DNA of 64,000 bases, taken from positions 35,373 through 99,372 of the forward strand of contig JAOXSD010000113.1 of the NCBI GenBank assembly GCA_025800205.1, read 5' to 3'. Positions 22,197 through 31,300 of this stretch are shown in pieces. The first letter of the stretch is position 1. Every line of letters begins with the position of its first letter. Under the pieces are notes generated by a model. The model had not been told where the DNA came from, ran no database searches, and saw nothing but the letters and a program-made list of their open reading frames with translations. The DNA is from Silicimonas sp. Lineage in GTDB: Bacteria > Pseudomonadota > Alphaproteobacteria > Rhodobacterales > Rhodobacteraceae. A program made the translations under genes and the position numbers.

Positions 22197-22715
22197 ATGA
22201 AAGACGAAGACACATCGAGAATGCCCTATCAGTTGCCTTTCCCCCGGGATGCGCAGGAGGAGATCGTCATTCCGAATGCGATGGGCGGGGATGACCGGCT
22301 CTGGGTGCCGCAGGCGGAAAACGTCTGGTTCCGCCCGCTCTGCCTGAACCGGTCCCAGGGCTATTGGATGAACCTGCTGAAGGTGAAAAAGGCCGGGGTT
22401 CTGTCGCGCCACCGCCATCCGCAGCCGGTCCATGGTTTCGTGCTCAAGGGCCGCTGGCATTATCTGGAACACGATTGGGTGGCCGAGGAAGGCGGCTATG
22501 TCTTCGAGCCGCCGGGCGAAACCCACACGCTGGTGGTGCCCGAGGATGTGGACGAGATGATCACCTATTTCCAGGTCAACGGCGTGATGTGCTACGTCGA
22601 TCCCTGGGGCAAGGTCACCGGCTACGAGGATGTCTTCACCAAGATCGACCTCTGCCGCAAACATTTTGCCGAGGTCGGTCTGGGCGAGGACTTCGTCGAA
22701 CAGTTCATTCGCTAG
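22197..22715 (+). CDS. 2,4'-dihydroxyacetophenone dioxygenase-like cupin protein
   Basis: Cupin pattern HRHPQPVHGFVLKGRWHYLEHDW...EPPGETHTLVVPEDVDEMITYFQVNG; start MKDEDTSRMPYQL. Confidence 0.75.
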   Translation: MKDEDTSRMPYQLPFPRDAQEEIVIPNAMGGDDRLWVPQAENVWFRPLCLNRSQGYWMNLLKVKKAGVLSRHRHPQPVHGFVLKGRWHYLEHDWVAEEGGYVFEPPGETHTLVVPEDVDEMITYFQVNGVMCYVDPWGKVTGYEDVFTKIDLCRKHFAEVGLGEDFVEQFIR

Positions 22716-22740
22716 GGCGCGGACGGCGGGCGCCGGGCGA

Positions 22741-23472
22741 TCAATAGGTCGCCCGTCCCCCCGACAGATCCATCGCCGATCCGGTGGTGAAGGAATTCTC
22801 CGGCGAGACCAGCCAGACGATCATCTTTGCCGCCTCTTCGACCTCCAGAAAGCGCCCGCGCGGGATTTTCGACAGCATGTAGTCGATATGCTCCTGGCTC
22901 ATCTGGTCGAAAATCCGCGTCCGCGCCGCCGCCGGGGTCACGCAATTGACCGCGATGTCATGGCCCGCCAGTTCCTTGCCCAGCGATTTGGTCAGCCCGA
23001 TCACCGCCGCTTTCGAGGCCGAATAGGCCGAGGCATTGGGGTTGCCCTCCTTGCCCGCCACCGAGGCGACATTGAGGATGCGGCCATAATTCTGCGCCAC
23101 CATGCCGGGCACCACCACGCGGTTGACGTAGAAGGTGCCGTTGAGATTGACGTCCACCACCTTGTGCCAGGCGTCGATGTCATACTCTGCCAGCGGCGCA
23201 TTGGGCCCGGCGATGCCTGCGGAATTGACCAGGATCGACGGCGTGCCCAACGCGTCGCAGGTGGTCCGATAGGCCGCCTCCACCGCCGCCAGATCGGTGA
23301 TGTCGCAGGGCACCGCAAGACCGCCCAGCCCGGCCATGGCGCTGTCATTGAGACTGTCCATGTCCCAGGACGCAATCCGCACGCCCCTGGCCGCCAGCGC
23401 CTCCGCCACCGCAAAGCCGATGCCCTGCGCGCCGCCGGTGACCACCGCCACCTGTCCTGCCATCTCGGTCAT
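22741..23472 (-). CDS. SDR family oxidoreductase
   Basis: VTGGAQGIGFAVAEAL, NSAGIAGP, YSASKAAVIGLTKSLGKEL. Confidence 0.9.
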   Translation of the reverse strand: MTEMAGQVAVVTGGAQGIGFAVAEALAARGVRIASWDMDSLNDSAMAGLGGLAVPCDITDLAAVEAAYRTTCDALGTPSILVNSAGIAGPNAPLAEYDIDAWHKVVDVNLNGTFYVNRVVVPGMVAQNYGRILNVASVAGKEGNPNASAYSASKAAVIGLTKSLGKELAGHDIAVNCVTPAAARTRIFDQMSQEHIDYMLSKIPRGRFLEVEEAAKMIVWLVSPENSFTTGSAMDLSGGRATY

Positions 23473-23942
23473 TCCTCGCCTCCCCGCGCCTTGAATATCC
23501 CCACCAGCCTATGCCGGAAGGTGAGCCCGCCGAAAAGGGTCAGCGAAAGGGCGAGAAGCGTCAGCGCCATTTGCCAGTTGGCCTCCCCCGCGCTCAGCCC
23601 CGACAGAAGAAACAGCAGCACCGCGCTGACCGCGAACAGGAGCGGCCGCACCGCCCGTTCGTCGCTGTCCTCGAACATCAGGAACGCCAGTTCGAACCCG
23701 GCGGCCAGCGCCAGCGTGTAGGACATGATCTCAAGCGTGTCGGCGCAACGGATCCCGTTGCCGAGGCTCACCGCATCGGCAACGCATTGATGATCGGTCA
23801 GCACCAGCATGTAGACCTTGAGGATCAGCGTGATCGCCAGCCCGAGCCCGAGGATCATCTGGCAGATCGTGCGAATGATCCGCGCCGGGCGCAGCACCTG
23901 CGCGGCATAGCGGGCGGCGTCGTTCTGGGGTTCCATGCTCAT
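23469..23942 (-). CDS. Small membrane protein, unknown function
   Basis: Several hydrophobic segments; ATGA-type overlaps with both neighbours; start MSMEPQNDAARYAAQVLRP. Confidence 0.7.
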   Translation of the reverse strand: MSMEPQNDAARYAAQVLRPARIIRTICQMILGLGLAITLILKVYMLVLTDHQCVADAVSLGNGIRCADTLEIMSYTLALAAGFELAFLMFEDSDERAVRPLLFAVSAVLLFLLSGLSAGEANWQMALTLLALSLTLFGGLTFRHRLVGIFKARGGEE

Positions 23943-25504
23943 CGCCGCCCTCCCGGCAATGCCGCCAGCACCGTGTCCACATCGGTCACCGTGGCGACGT
24001 TCTGCATCGCATAATTGACCGAGGCGTTGTGCCAATCGGCATTCATCGTGGAACAGGCATTTTCCGGCAGGATCACCCGGAACCCCTTGTCGGCCGCCGT
24101 GCGCGCGGTGTGTTCGACCGACATATTGGTCCAGGCGCCGGTGTTGAGGATCGTGTCGATGCCGCCATGGCGCAGATAGCTTTCCAGACGGCTGGTCTCA
24201 AACGGGCTCATCGACATCTTTTCCACCACCAGATCGCCCGGCCGCGGCTCCAGCCCCGGCACCGGGGCCGCCCCATGGGTGCCGCGCACCATGGCATTGG
24301 CCGCGACCAGCCCGTCATAAAGGGCGGCGTGGCGGATGACATTGGGGTGGCCCGGCTCGCAGACAAACCAGACATGGATCACCTGCCCGCCCGCGCGCCG
24401 CAGCGCATCGGCCAGCCGCTGGCAATTGGCGATCACGTTCTGCTCGCGCGCATGGGCCGGCGATCCGCTTTCGGCAAAGGCGCCGCCTTCCATGATCACG
24501 TCATTCTGCATGTCCTGAATGATCATCGCCGTGCGCGCCGGGTCGATCTCGAACGCCGGGGCCGCGGCCGTTGCGGCGCGTTTGTCCGCCCCCATGAAGG
24601 GCTCGCGCCGCGCGCTGGTCTTCATGTCCACCGCATAGACCGAAGTGGAGGCGCAGATATAAAGCGTGGTCCAGTCCGGCCCGCCCCAATGAAGGTTCGC
24701 CGCCAGTTCCGGAATGGCCATCTCGCCCAGCTTCAGCCCATGAAAATCATAGACCCAGATCCCCCCCGGCCCGGTGACATAGACATTGCCTTCATGGTCG
24801 CATTTCATCCCATCGGGCACGCCCGCCCGCCCCGGCTCGACAATGCCGCTGGCAAAGACCCGCGCGTTGGTCAGCCGCCCGTCGGCGCCGATGTCGAACA
24901 TGCGGATATTGGCCTGATCGGTGTCGTTGACCCAGAGAAACTGCTCGCAGGGGCTGAGGCAAAGCCCGTTGGGCTGGGTGAACATGTAGCGGTCCGAGAC
25001 CAGCTCCGGCGCGTCTCCGGGCCGGTGACCGGGGGGCAGGCGGTAGACGCCCTGAAACCCCATCTCGGTCTCGCGCTCCACCCCGAAGCCGGGCATTCGC
25101 CCATAGGTCGGGTCGGTGAAATAGATCGCGCCATCGGACCGCATGATGATGTCATTGGGGGAGTTCAGCTCACGCCCTTCGAAATGCGAGGCCAGCACCT
25201 CGCGGGCGCCCGAAGGGCTGATGCGAACGACCGAGGAGGTCGCATGTTCGCAGACGATCAGGTTCAGATCCCCGTCATAGGTCAGCCCGTTGCCCTTGTT
25301 CGAGGGCCGCGCCACCTCTTCCACTCCGCGCGCCGGAGACCAGCGCCGCCGCACATCGCCGGGCATGTCGGAGAACAGCAGGCTCTGGTCGACCGGGTGC
25401 CAGAGCGGGCCTTCGGTGAAATCGAACCCGGTTCCGATCTGACGCACCGGGGCGGCGGGCGCGATCAGATCCTCGAACCGGGGGTCGCTGACGATATGGG
25501 GCAT
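23939..25504 (-). CDS. SMP-30/gluconolactonase-like domain fused to isochorismatase-like domain
   Basis: N-terminal FTEGPLWHP, NSPNDIIMRSDGAIYFTDPTYG, QPNGLCLSP; C-terminal AMIIQDMQNDVI, VVEKMSMSPF, TNMSVEHTARTAADKGF. Confidence 0.9.
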   Translation of the reverse strand: MPHIVSDPRFEDLIAPAAPVRQIGTGFDFTEGPLWHPVDQSLLFSDMPGDVRRRWSPARGVEEVARPSNKGNGLTYDGDLNLIVCEHATSSVVRISPSGAREVLASHFEGRELNSPNDIIMRSDGAIYFTDPTYGRMPGFGVERETEMGFQGVYRLPPGHRPGDAPELVSDRYMFTQPNGLCLSPCEQFLWVNDTDQANIRMFDIGADGRLTNARVFASGIVEPGRAGVPDGMKCDHEGNVYVTGPGGIWVYDFHGLKLGEMAIPELAANLHWGGPDWTTLYICASTSVYAVDMKTSARREPFMGADKRAATAAAPAFEIDPARTAMIIQDMQNDVIMEGGAFAESGSPAHAREQNVIANCQRLADALRRAGGQVIHVWFVCEPGHPNVIRHAALYDGLVAANAMVRGTHGAAPVPGLEPRPGDLVVEKMSMSPFETSRLESYLRHGGIDTILNTGAWTNMSVEHTARTAADKGFRVILPENACSTMNADWHNASVNYAMQNVATVTDVDTVLAALPGGRR

Positions 25505-25517
25505 GGGCGCGTGTCCT

Positions 25518-26366
25518 TCAGGCCGGGAACCAGTTGCGGGCAGGCAGGCTTTCCACCACCGGCCCCGGGCAGGTCATGCCGAGCCGTCCCACCACCTGGC
25601 CATGTTCGATCACCGCCCCCCGGTCATGGACCGGGAGCAGATAGCGGTAATTGTTCAGCAGTTTCTTGATCTGCGCCTTCTCGTCGCGTTTCGATCCGGC
25701 ATGGTTCCCGGTGACCTGCGGCTCCATGTAATTGTTGACCCGCACATGGTTCACCACCTGATCGTTGAAATCATAGATCACGTCACCACAGATGCAGGCC
25801 AGCCCGTCGGCGGTTTCGACGATCACATTCATCGACCCTTCGGTATGCGCCCCCGCCGGTTCGCACCACACGCCCGGGATGATCTCCTCGGCGCCCGAGA
25901 TTTCCAGATCGAGAAAGCGGATCGCTTCGGGCTCATAGATCCGGTCCACCAGATGTTTGACATCCGGCTTCGGGTATTGCGGATACATGATGCCCGAGAC
26001 CGAGAATTCCATTTCGCGGCGGTTCAGCACCACAGTTGTGTTCATCGGGAAATCATCGTCATTGCCCGCATGGTCGATATGCAGATGGGTGTGCAGGATA
26101 TAGCGGATGTCGCCCGGGCGCAGACCGTGTTTCGCCAATTGCTGTTCGATCTGGTTCTCGTGGTAGCAATGGCCGCGCATCCCCAGCGTTTCCATGATCG
26201 CATTGTCGCGGTAACCGGTGTCGACCAGGATCGGATAGGCGCCACCAAGGATCAGGAACCCATAGGTCGGCACCCGTCGTGTGCGGCCGCAGTCATGGCC
26301 GAGCACCAGAAAGCTGCCCTCCAGTTCGATATCGCCGAGATCGAGTACATGTATCGTGAGGGCCAT
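25518..26366 (-). CDS. N-acyl-homoserine-lactonase-like metallo-beta-lactamase fold hydrolase
   Basis: HTHLHIDHAGN, HTEGSM, GDVIYDFND. Confidence 0.85.
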   Translation of the reverse strand: MALTIHVLDLGDIELEGSFLVLGHDCGRTRRVPTYGFLILGGAYPILVDTGYRDNAIMETLGMRGHCYHENQIEQQLAKHGLRPGDIRYILHTHLHIDHAGNDDDFPMNTTVVLNRREMEFSVSGIMYPQYPKPDVKHLVDRIYEPEAIRFLDLEISGAEEIIPGVWCEPAGAHTEGSMNVIVETADGLACICGDVIYDFNDQVVNHVRVNNYMEPQVTGNHAGSKRDEKAQIKKLLNNYRYLLPVHDRGAVIEHGQVVGRLGMTCPGPVVESLPARNWFPA

Positions 26367-26377
26367 CTGTGTCTCCC

Positions 26378-27520
26378 TTAAGTCAAAGCGGTCGGACCGC
26401 GCTGCGGCCTTGGTTGCGTCATTGTTTGTCGGGCGGTGAGGCTCAGCACATGGCGCGCCACCGCCTGCGTGCTGGCCCCGTCGCCCAGGTGATCAAGAAG
26501 CGGCAGCACCGCGCTGATCCCCCCGGTGGCGGGCGTGTAATCCGGATCGGCGGCCAAGGGCGTCAGCCAGTCGAGCCGCCAGGCCAGTCGGGAGAGACGC
26601 GCCACCGCCTCCACCATCGCGCCGCTGTCGCCGCGCTCCAGCCCGTCGGACAGAACCAGAACGGCCGCACCACGCGCAAAGCCCGCGTAGCGCGGCACGG
26701 AAAGATAGGCGGCAAGCCCGTCACCCAGCCGCGTGCCGCCATCCACATCGGCGATCACCGACGCGAGCCGCTCCATCGCCTGGGCCCGGTTTCTGAGCCG
26801 CAGGGCCGGTGTCACCCGGGTCAGACGGGTGCCGAGCGTGAACACCTCCGCCCGCTCCGCCACCCGCATCAGCCCATGGGCGAACTGCAGCGCCGCTTCG
26901 GTGCGCGCCTTCATCGAGCCCGACACATCCACCAAAAGCACAATCTTGCGCTGCCGCTCCTTGCGGCGCCGCCGTGCGAGGGTGAAGACCTCGCCATCGC
27001 GCCGCGCCGCGTCGCGCAGCGTGCGCCGCATGTCCAAAAGCCGCCCGCGCGGATCGGATTGAAACCGGTAGGAGCGCCTGCGCGGCAGGCGGCTGCGCGC
27101 CTCGCGTTGAAACGCGGTCAGCGCATCCTCCCCCACGCCAAAGCCCCGGCGCGACAGGCGTTCCAGCGTTGCCGCCTCCTCCCCCGGCGGGCTTTCGGGG
27201 TCGATCTCCTCGCCGTCGGCCTCCGCCCCCGTGGGCTCATGGGCGGGCACCGGCTCTTCTTCGGTCTCCACCGCGCCGGTCGCGGTCAGCCCCAGGAAGA
27301 AAGCCCGGAACAGCGCGTCGAACTCCTCCTCCCGTTCCTTCGGGATCGCCATCATCGCTAGGCCCGCGCGGCGAATGTCACCCATGTCGCGGGGGCCGAG
27401 CAGGTCGATGGCCTGCAAAAAGCCGATGGTCTGATCGGGGGCCACGGCAAAGCCATGGGCGCGCAGGATCGTGGGAAATTCGACAAAGGGCCGGACGGTG
27501 CGGGGAAGCGCGTCGCTCAT
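26378..27520 (-). CDS. CoxE-like VWA domain protein
   Basis: RKIVLLVDVSGSMKARTEAALQFAHGL (MIDAS DxSxS), TRLGDGLAAYL, VLVLSDGLERGD. Confidence 0.88.
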   Translation of the reverse strand: MSDALPRTVRPFVEFPTILRAHGFAVAPDQTIGFLQAIDLLGPRDMGDIRRAGLAMMAIPKEREEEFDALFRAFFLGLTATGAVETEEEPVPAHEPTGAEADGEEIDPESPPGEEAATLERLSRRGFGVGEDALTAFQREARSRLPRRRSYRFQSDPRGRLLDMRRTLRDAARRDGEVFTLARRRRKERQRKIVLLVDVSGSMKARTEAALQFAHGLMRVAERAEVFTLGTRLTRVTPALRLRNRAQAMERLASVIADVDGGTRLGDGLAAYLSVPRYAGFARGAAVLVLSDGLERGDSGAMVEAVARLSRLAWRLDWLTPLAADPDYTPATGGISAVLPLLDHLGDGASTQAVARHVLSLTARQTMTQPRPQRGPTALT

Positions 27521-28398
27521 GCCGCGTCCCCCGGCAGGATCGCGTCAAGGCGTGGGGCCATATGCGAAAGATCGTCCTGATCCTTCAGCGCCACCCCGAT
27601 GGAACGGCGGAAGGCGGCGGGCCAGGCCGCACCCTGGGCGTTGAGCAGCGTCGCCGCTTCCGCCCATTCCACGGTCTCTGCCACACCCGGCGGTTTGACC
27701 AGCGGTTCCTCCCGCATCAACCCGACAGACGCCACCACCGCCGCCGCCGTCGCCTCGGCCACAGAGGACGCGCGGGTCATCACGATCTGCGCCTCAAGTG
27801 CGGGATCGGGGTAGTCGATCCAGTGATAAACACAGCGGCGGCGCAAGGCCTCGTGCAGGTCGCGGGTCCGGTTCGAGGTCAGCACCACAATCGGATGGGA
27901 CCGCGCCCGCACCGTGCCGGTTTCCGGGATCGAAATGGAGAAGTCGGAAAGGAATTCCAATAGAAACGCTTCGAACTCATGATCCGACCGGTCGATCTCG
28001 TCGATCAACAGCAGGGTCTCATCGGGCGCGCGCAGGGCCTCCAGCAGCGGCCGCGCCAGCAGGAACTCATCGGAATAAAGGTTCAGCCCTGCCGCATCCG
28101 CCTGGCGAATGGCCAGCATCTGGCGCGGGTAATTCCACTCATAAAGGGCGGCGGCCGCATCGATCCCCTCATAGCATTGCAGCCGGATCACCTTGCGCCC
28201 CAGCACCGCGCCGATGGCCTTGGCGGCCTCTGTCTTGCCGACCCCGGGCGCACCTTCGAGCAAGAGCGGCTTGCCAAGGGCGAGCCCCAGATAGGCCGCC
28301 GTCGCAAGCGGCGCATCGGCCAGATATTGCGCCGTGACCAGCGCCGATTGCAGCGCCTCCGGGCTCGCGATCCCGCTTATGTCGGCGCGCACCGCCAT
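27517..28398 (-). CDS. MoxR-family AAA+ ATPase (CoxD-like)
   Basis: LLEGAPGVGKTEAAKAIGAVL Walker A, LLLIDEIDRSD Walker B; start MAVRADISGIASPE, ATGA overlap with 28398..29426. Confidence 0.9.
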   Translation of the reverse strand: MAVRADISGIASPEALQSALVTAQYLADAPLATAAYLGLALGKPLLLEGAPGVGKTEAAKAIGAVLGRKVIRLQCYEGIDAAAALYEWNYPRQMLAIRQADAAGLNLYSDEFLLARPLLEALRAPDETLLLIDEIDRSDHEFEAFLLEFLSDFSISIPETGTVRARSHPIVVLTSNRTRDLHEALRRRCVYHWIDYPDPALEAQIVMTRASSVAEATAAAVVASVGLMREEPLVKPPGVAETVEWAEAATLLNAQGAAWPAAFRRSIGVALKDQDDLSHMAPRLDAILPGDAA

Positions 28399-29426
28399 CA
28401 GCGCCCGGGCGTCCCCTGCGGCCGCGCCCCGCCATTGGCGCGCAAGCCCCGCAGCACCTTCTCCGGCGTGATCGGCAGGCTGTCGCATTCGACGCCGACG
28501 GCATTGAACACCCCATTGGCAATGGCCGGCAGCACCGGGTTGGCACACATCTCGCCCGGCCCCTTGCCACCGAAGGGCGCATCCGGCGCGGGGCGTTCGA
28601 GCACCGAGATATGATGGGGCACCACATCACCCGGACCGGGCTGCAGGTAGTGGTTGAAATCCTCCGGCCCATGGGCGCGGTCGGGATAATTGGGCTCGGT
28701 GGTTTCATAAAGCGCATGCGCCACCCCCATCCAGGCGCCGCCGATCAACTGCTGTTCCACCAGTTTCGGGTTCAACGCCCGGCCCACCTCATAGGCCGAG
28801 TTGATCGCGGTCACCTCGACCTCGCCGGTCTCGTCATCCACGGTCAGATCGACGATGAGGGCGGCATGGGCGAAGGACGACACCGGCGTCATCTCGCCCG
28901 TATCCGCATCCACCTCCGACAGCGGCACAAGGAAAATCCCCCGCCCCGCAAGCGTGCGGCCTTGGGTGAATTGCGCCGCAATCGCCGTGTCTTCGACGGT
29001 GATCGACCGGCTCGGCGCGCCCTTTACATGGATATTGCCGCGCCCGTCGGTCACCAGATCGGCGGCGTCCACCTCCAGCTCCTCACCGGCGGCCTCCAGC
29101 ATCTGACGCCGCGCCTCGGTGGCGGCCCGGATGATGGCGTTGCCCATCCGGTGGGTGCCGCGCGAGGCAAAGGAGCCCATATCATGCGGCCCGGTGTCGC
29201 TGTCGGCAGTGTCCACATAGACATCTTCGACCGGCACGCCGAGGGTTTCCGCCGCCAGTTGCCGACCCACCGATTTGATCCCCTGACCAAGATCGATGGA
29301 GGACAGCGCCACCTTGAACTTACCGTCTGGCGTGGCGTGAACCAGCGCCTGGCTGGGATCGCCGCCCAGGTTCATGCCGATGGGATAGTTGATGCAGGCA
29401 AAGCCGCGCCCGTGGTGAATGGTCAT
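28398..29426 (-). CDS. Molybdenum hydroxylase molybdopterin-binding subunit, C-terminal half
   Basis: GQGIKSVGRQLAAETLGVPVEDVYVDTADSD; APFGGKGPGEMCANPVLPAIANGVFNAVG. Confidence 0.88.
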   Translation of the reverse strand: MTIHHGRGFACINYPIGMNLGGDPSQALVHATPDGKFKVALSSIDLGQGIKSVGRQLAAETLGVPVEDVYVDTADSDTGPHDMGSFASRGTHRMGNAIIRAATEARRQMLEAAGEELEVDAADLVTDGRGNIHVKGAPSRSITVEDTAIAAQFTQGRTLAGRGIFLVPLSEVDADTGEMTPVSSFAHAALIVDLTVDDETGEVEVTAINSAYEVGRALNPKLVEQQLIGGAWMGVAHALYETTEPNYPDRAHGPEDFNHYLQPGPGDVVPHHISVLERPAPDAPFGGKGPGEMCANPVLPAIANGVFNAVGVECDSLPITPEKVLRGLRANGGARPQGTPGR

Positions 29427-31300
29427 CAGCGCCTCCTTGTGCCGGAGAGGAACCGCGACACGCCGGGCCGTTTGACCGCCCGCTGGAAATGCGGTCTCGC
29501 CGGGTCTTCGGGTTGCGGTGGTGGCGGCGGTGGGGCCGCCGCGGTCGGCGCCGGACGCGGTGGTTCGGGGGGCGTGGGCAAGCTCGCGGCTGGCCGTGCG
29601 GTATAGGCCGAGGGCAGGCTTGGGCCTCCGGTGACCGGAGCGGCGGCGGCGGGAGGTGCGACGGGCGCGGGTTCCGCCGGTTTCGGCGCGGGCGCGGTCG
29701 GGGCCATGGGCGCTTTGAACCCCGACCGCTCCTGCTCGGCCGCCATATCCTCGCGTTGTGGCGCATTGCCGAAGGCGGAACTGTTATGGGCCGAATGCCC
29801 CTGAGGCAGACGCCGCCGCGCCCCCTGCCCGGCATCGGGTTCCGGGCCGAGCCCGGTGCGCCGCCGTTCGCCGATCCGGCCTTCTTCATCAATCACCGTC
29901 TCGGGAATGAGGCCCAGAGCCCCTTCGCCGCCGCCGATCTTCGACGATGCCCGCATCGCCTCGCCCGACAGCGCCCAGCCGGTTTTCTGCGCCACCACCT
30001 GACAGCTTTCAATCAGCGCGCAATTCTTCGCCGCGCGCCGATGCGCCTTCATGTCACCATCGCGATAGGCATTGAGAATGCGCAGCTCGATCGGGTCCAT
30101 CCCCACCGCGCGGGCCACCTTGTCCATATGCCGTTCGATGGCGAAATCGCAGGCGGTGATGCCAAAGCCGCGCATCGCCGTCGACGGCGTGCGGTTGGTG
30201 TAGACGCAATAAACATTCGAGGCGACATTGGGGATCGAATAGGGCCCGGGCAGGTGGCCGGTGGATTTCTGCACCGCATAGGACGAGAGCCGCGTGAAGG
30301 CACCGGCATCAAAGAACCCGGTGAACATGCGCGCCAGAATACGCCCGTCGCGGGCGACCCCGTCCTTGATCTTCCAGCGCTCCCCGCCACGCGGCGCCCC
30401 GACCTGCATTTCCTCGGCCCGGTCCCACATGTATTTGACCGGCTTGCCGGTGGCGAGACAGGCAAGCGCGGCGAGAGGCTCATGATGACTGTCGACCTTG
30501 CCACCAAAACCGCCGCCCACGGTGCCGCCGATGAAATGCAGCCGCGCCGAATTCAGATCGAGCTGTTTTGCAGTGACACCGACCGAGAAGAACAGGCCTT
30601 GCGTCGAGGTATAGACGGTGATCCGGTCATTGGTTTCAGGCGCGGCAATGGCGCCGCAGGTCTCGATCGGCGCCTGTTCGATGGGCGACATCTGATAGGT
30701 GGCTTCGACGATGTGATCGGCCTCGGCAAACCCCTTATCCACGTCGCCGAACCGCAGTTTCTGGTGATCGTAAGTGTCGGCATAATCGAAGGTGTTGTTC
30801 GGGTATTCCGCGTTCACCACCGGGGCCTCGGGTTTCAACGCCTCCTCCACGTCGAGCACGAAGGGCAGTTCCTCGTAATCGACCCGCACCGCCTGCACCG
30901 CCGCTTCGGCCGCGCGCACCGAGGTGGCGACAATCGCCAGGATCGGCTGGCCCACGTAAGACACCTTGTCGGTGGCCAGGAGCGGCTCGTCATCGCGACC
31001 GAAGTTGATCAGCGACAGAAGCGTATTCACATTGACCGGCACATCGCGGGCGCTGAGCACCTTGACCACCCCTGCCATCCGTTCGGCTCCGCTGGCGTCG
31101 ACGCTGCGAATGCGCGCGTGGTGATGGGGCGAGCGGACGCAGCGCATGTGCAGCAGCCCGTCAAACAGGTGGTCGTCATAGAACGGCGAACGCCCGGTCA
31201 CATGGCCGAGAATGTCCTGGCGCAGAATGGGCTTGCCGACTACGTCAAAGTCATCGGCGCGTTCATCGGCAAAAAGATCCTTGCGATATTCCACCACCAT
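29426..31300 (-). CDS. Molybdenum hydroxylase molybdopterin-binding subunit, N-terminal half, with 171-aa Pro-rich tail
   Basis: VVGKPILRQDILGHVTGRSPFYDD; FIGGTVGGGFGGKVDSHHEPLAALA; TAMRGFGITACDFAIERHMD; then low-complexity Pro/Ala tail ending SGTRRR. Confidence 0.85.
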   Translation of the reverse strand: MVVEYRKDLFADERADDFDVVGKPILRQDILGHVTGRSPFYDDHLFDGLLHMRCVRSPHHHARIRSVDASGAERMAGVVKVLSARDVPVNVNTLLSLINFGRDDEPLLATDKVSYVGQPILAIVATSVRAAEAAVQAVRVDYEELPFVLDVEEALKPEAPVVNAEYPNNTFDYADTYDHQKLRFGDVDKGFAEADHIVEATYQMSPIEQAPIETCGAIAAPETNDRITVYTSTQGLFFSVGVTAKQLDLNSARLHFIGGTVGGGFGGKVDSHHEPLAALACLATGKPVKYMWDRAEEMQVGAPRGGERWKIKDGVARDGRILARMFTGFFDAGAFTRLSSYAVQKSTGHLPGPYSIPNVASNVYCVYTNRTPSTAMRGFGITACDFAIERHMDKVARAVGMDPIELRILNAYRDGDMKAHRRAAKNCALIESCQVVAQKTGWALSGEAMRASSKIGGGEGALGLIPETVIDEEGRIGERRRTGLGPEPDAGQGARRRLPQGHSAHNSSAFGNAPQREDMAAEQERSGFKAPMAPTAPAPKPAEPAPVAPPAAAAPVTGGPSLPSAYTARPAASLPTPPEPPRPAPTAAAPPPPPPQPEDPARPHFQRAVKRPGVSRFLSGTRRR

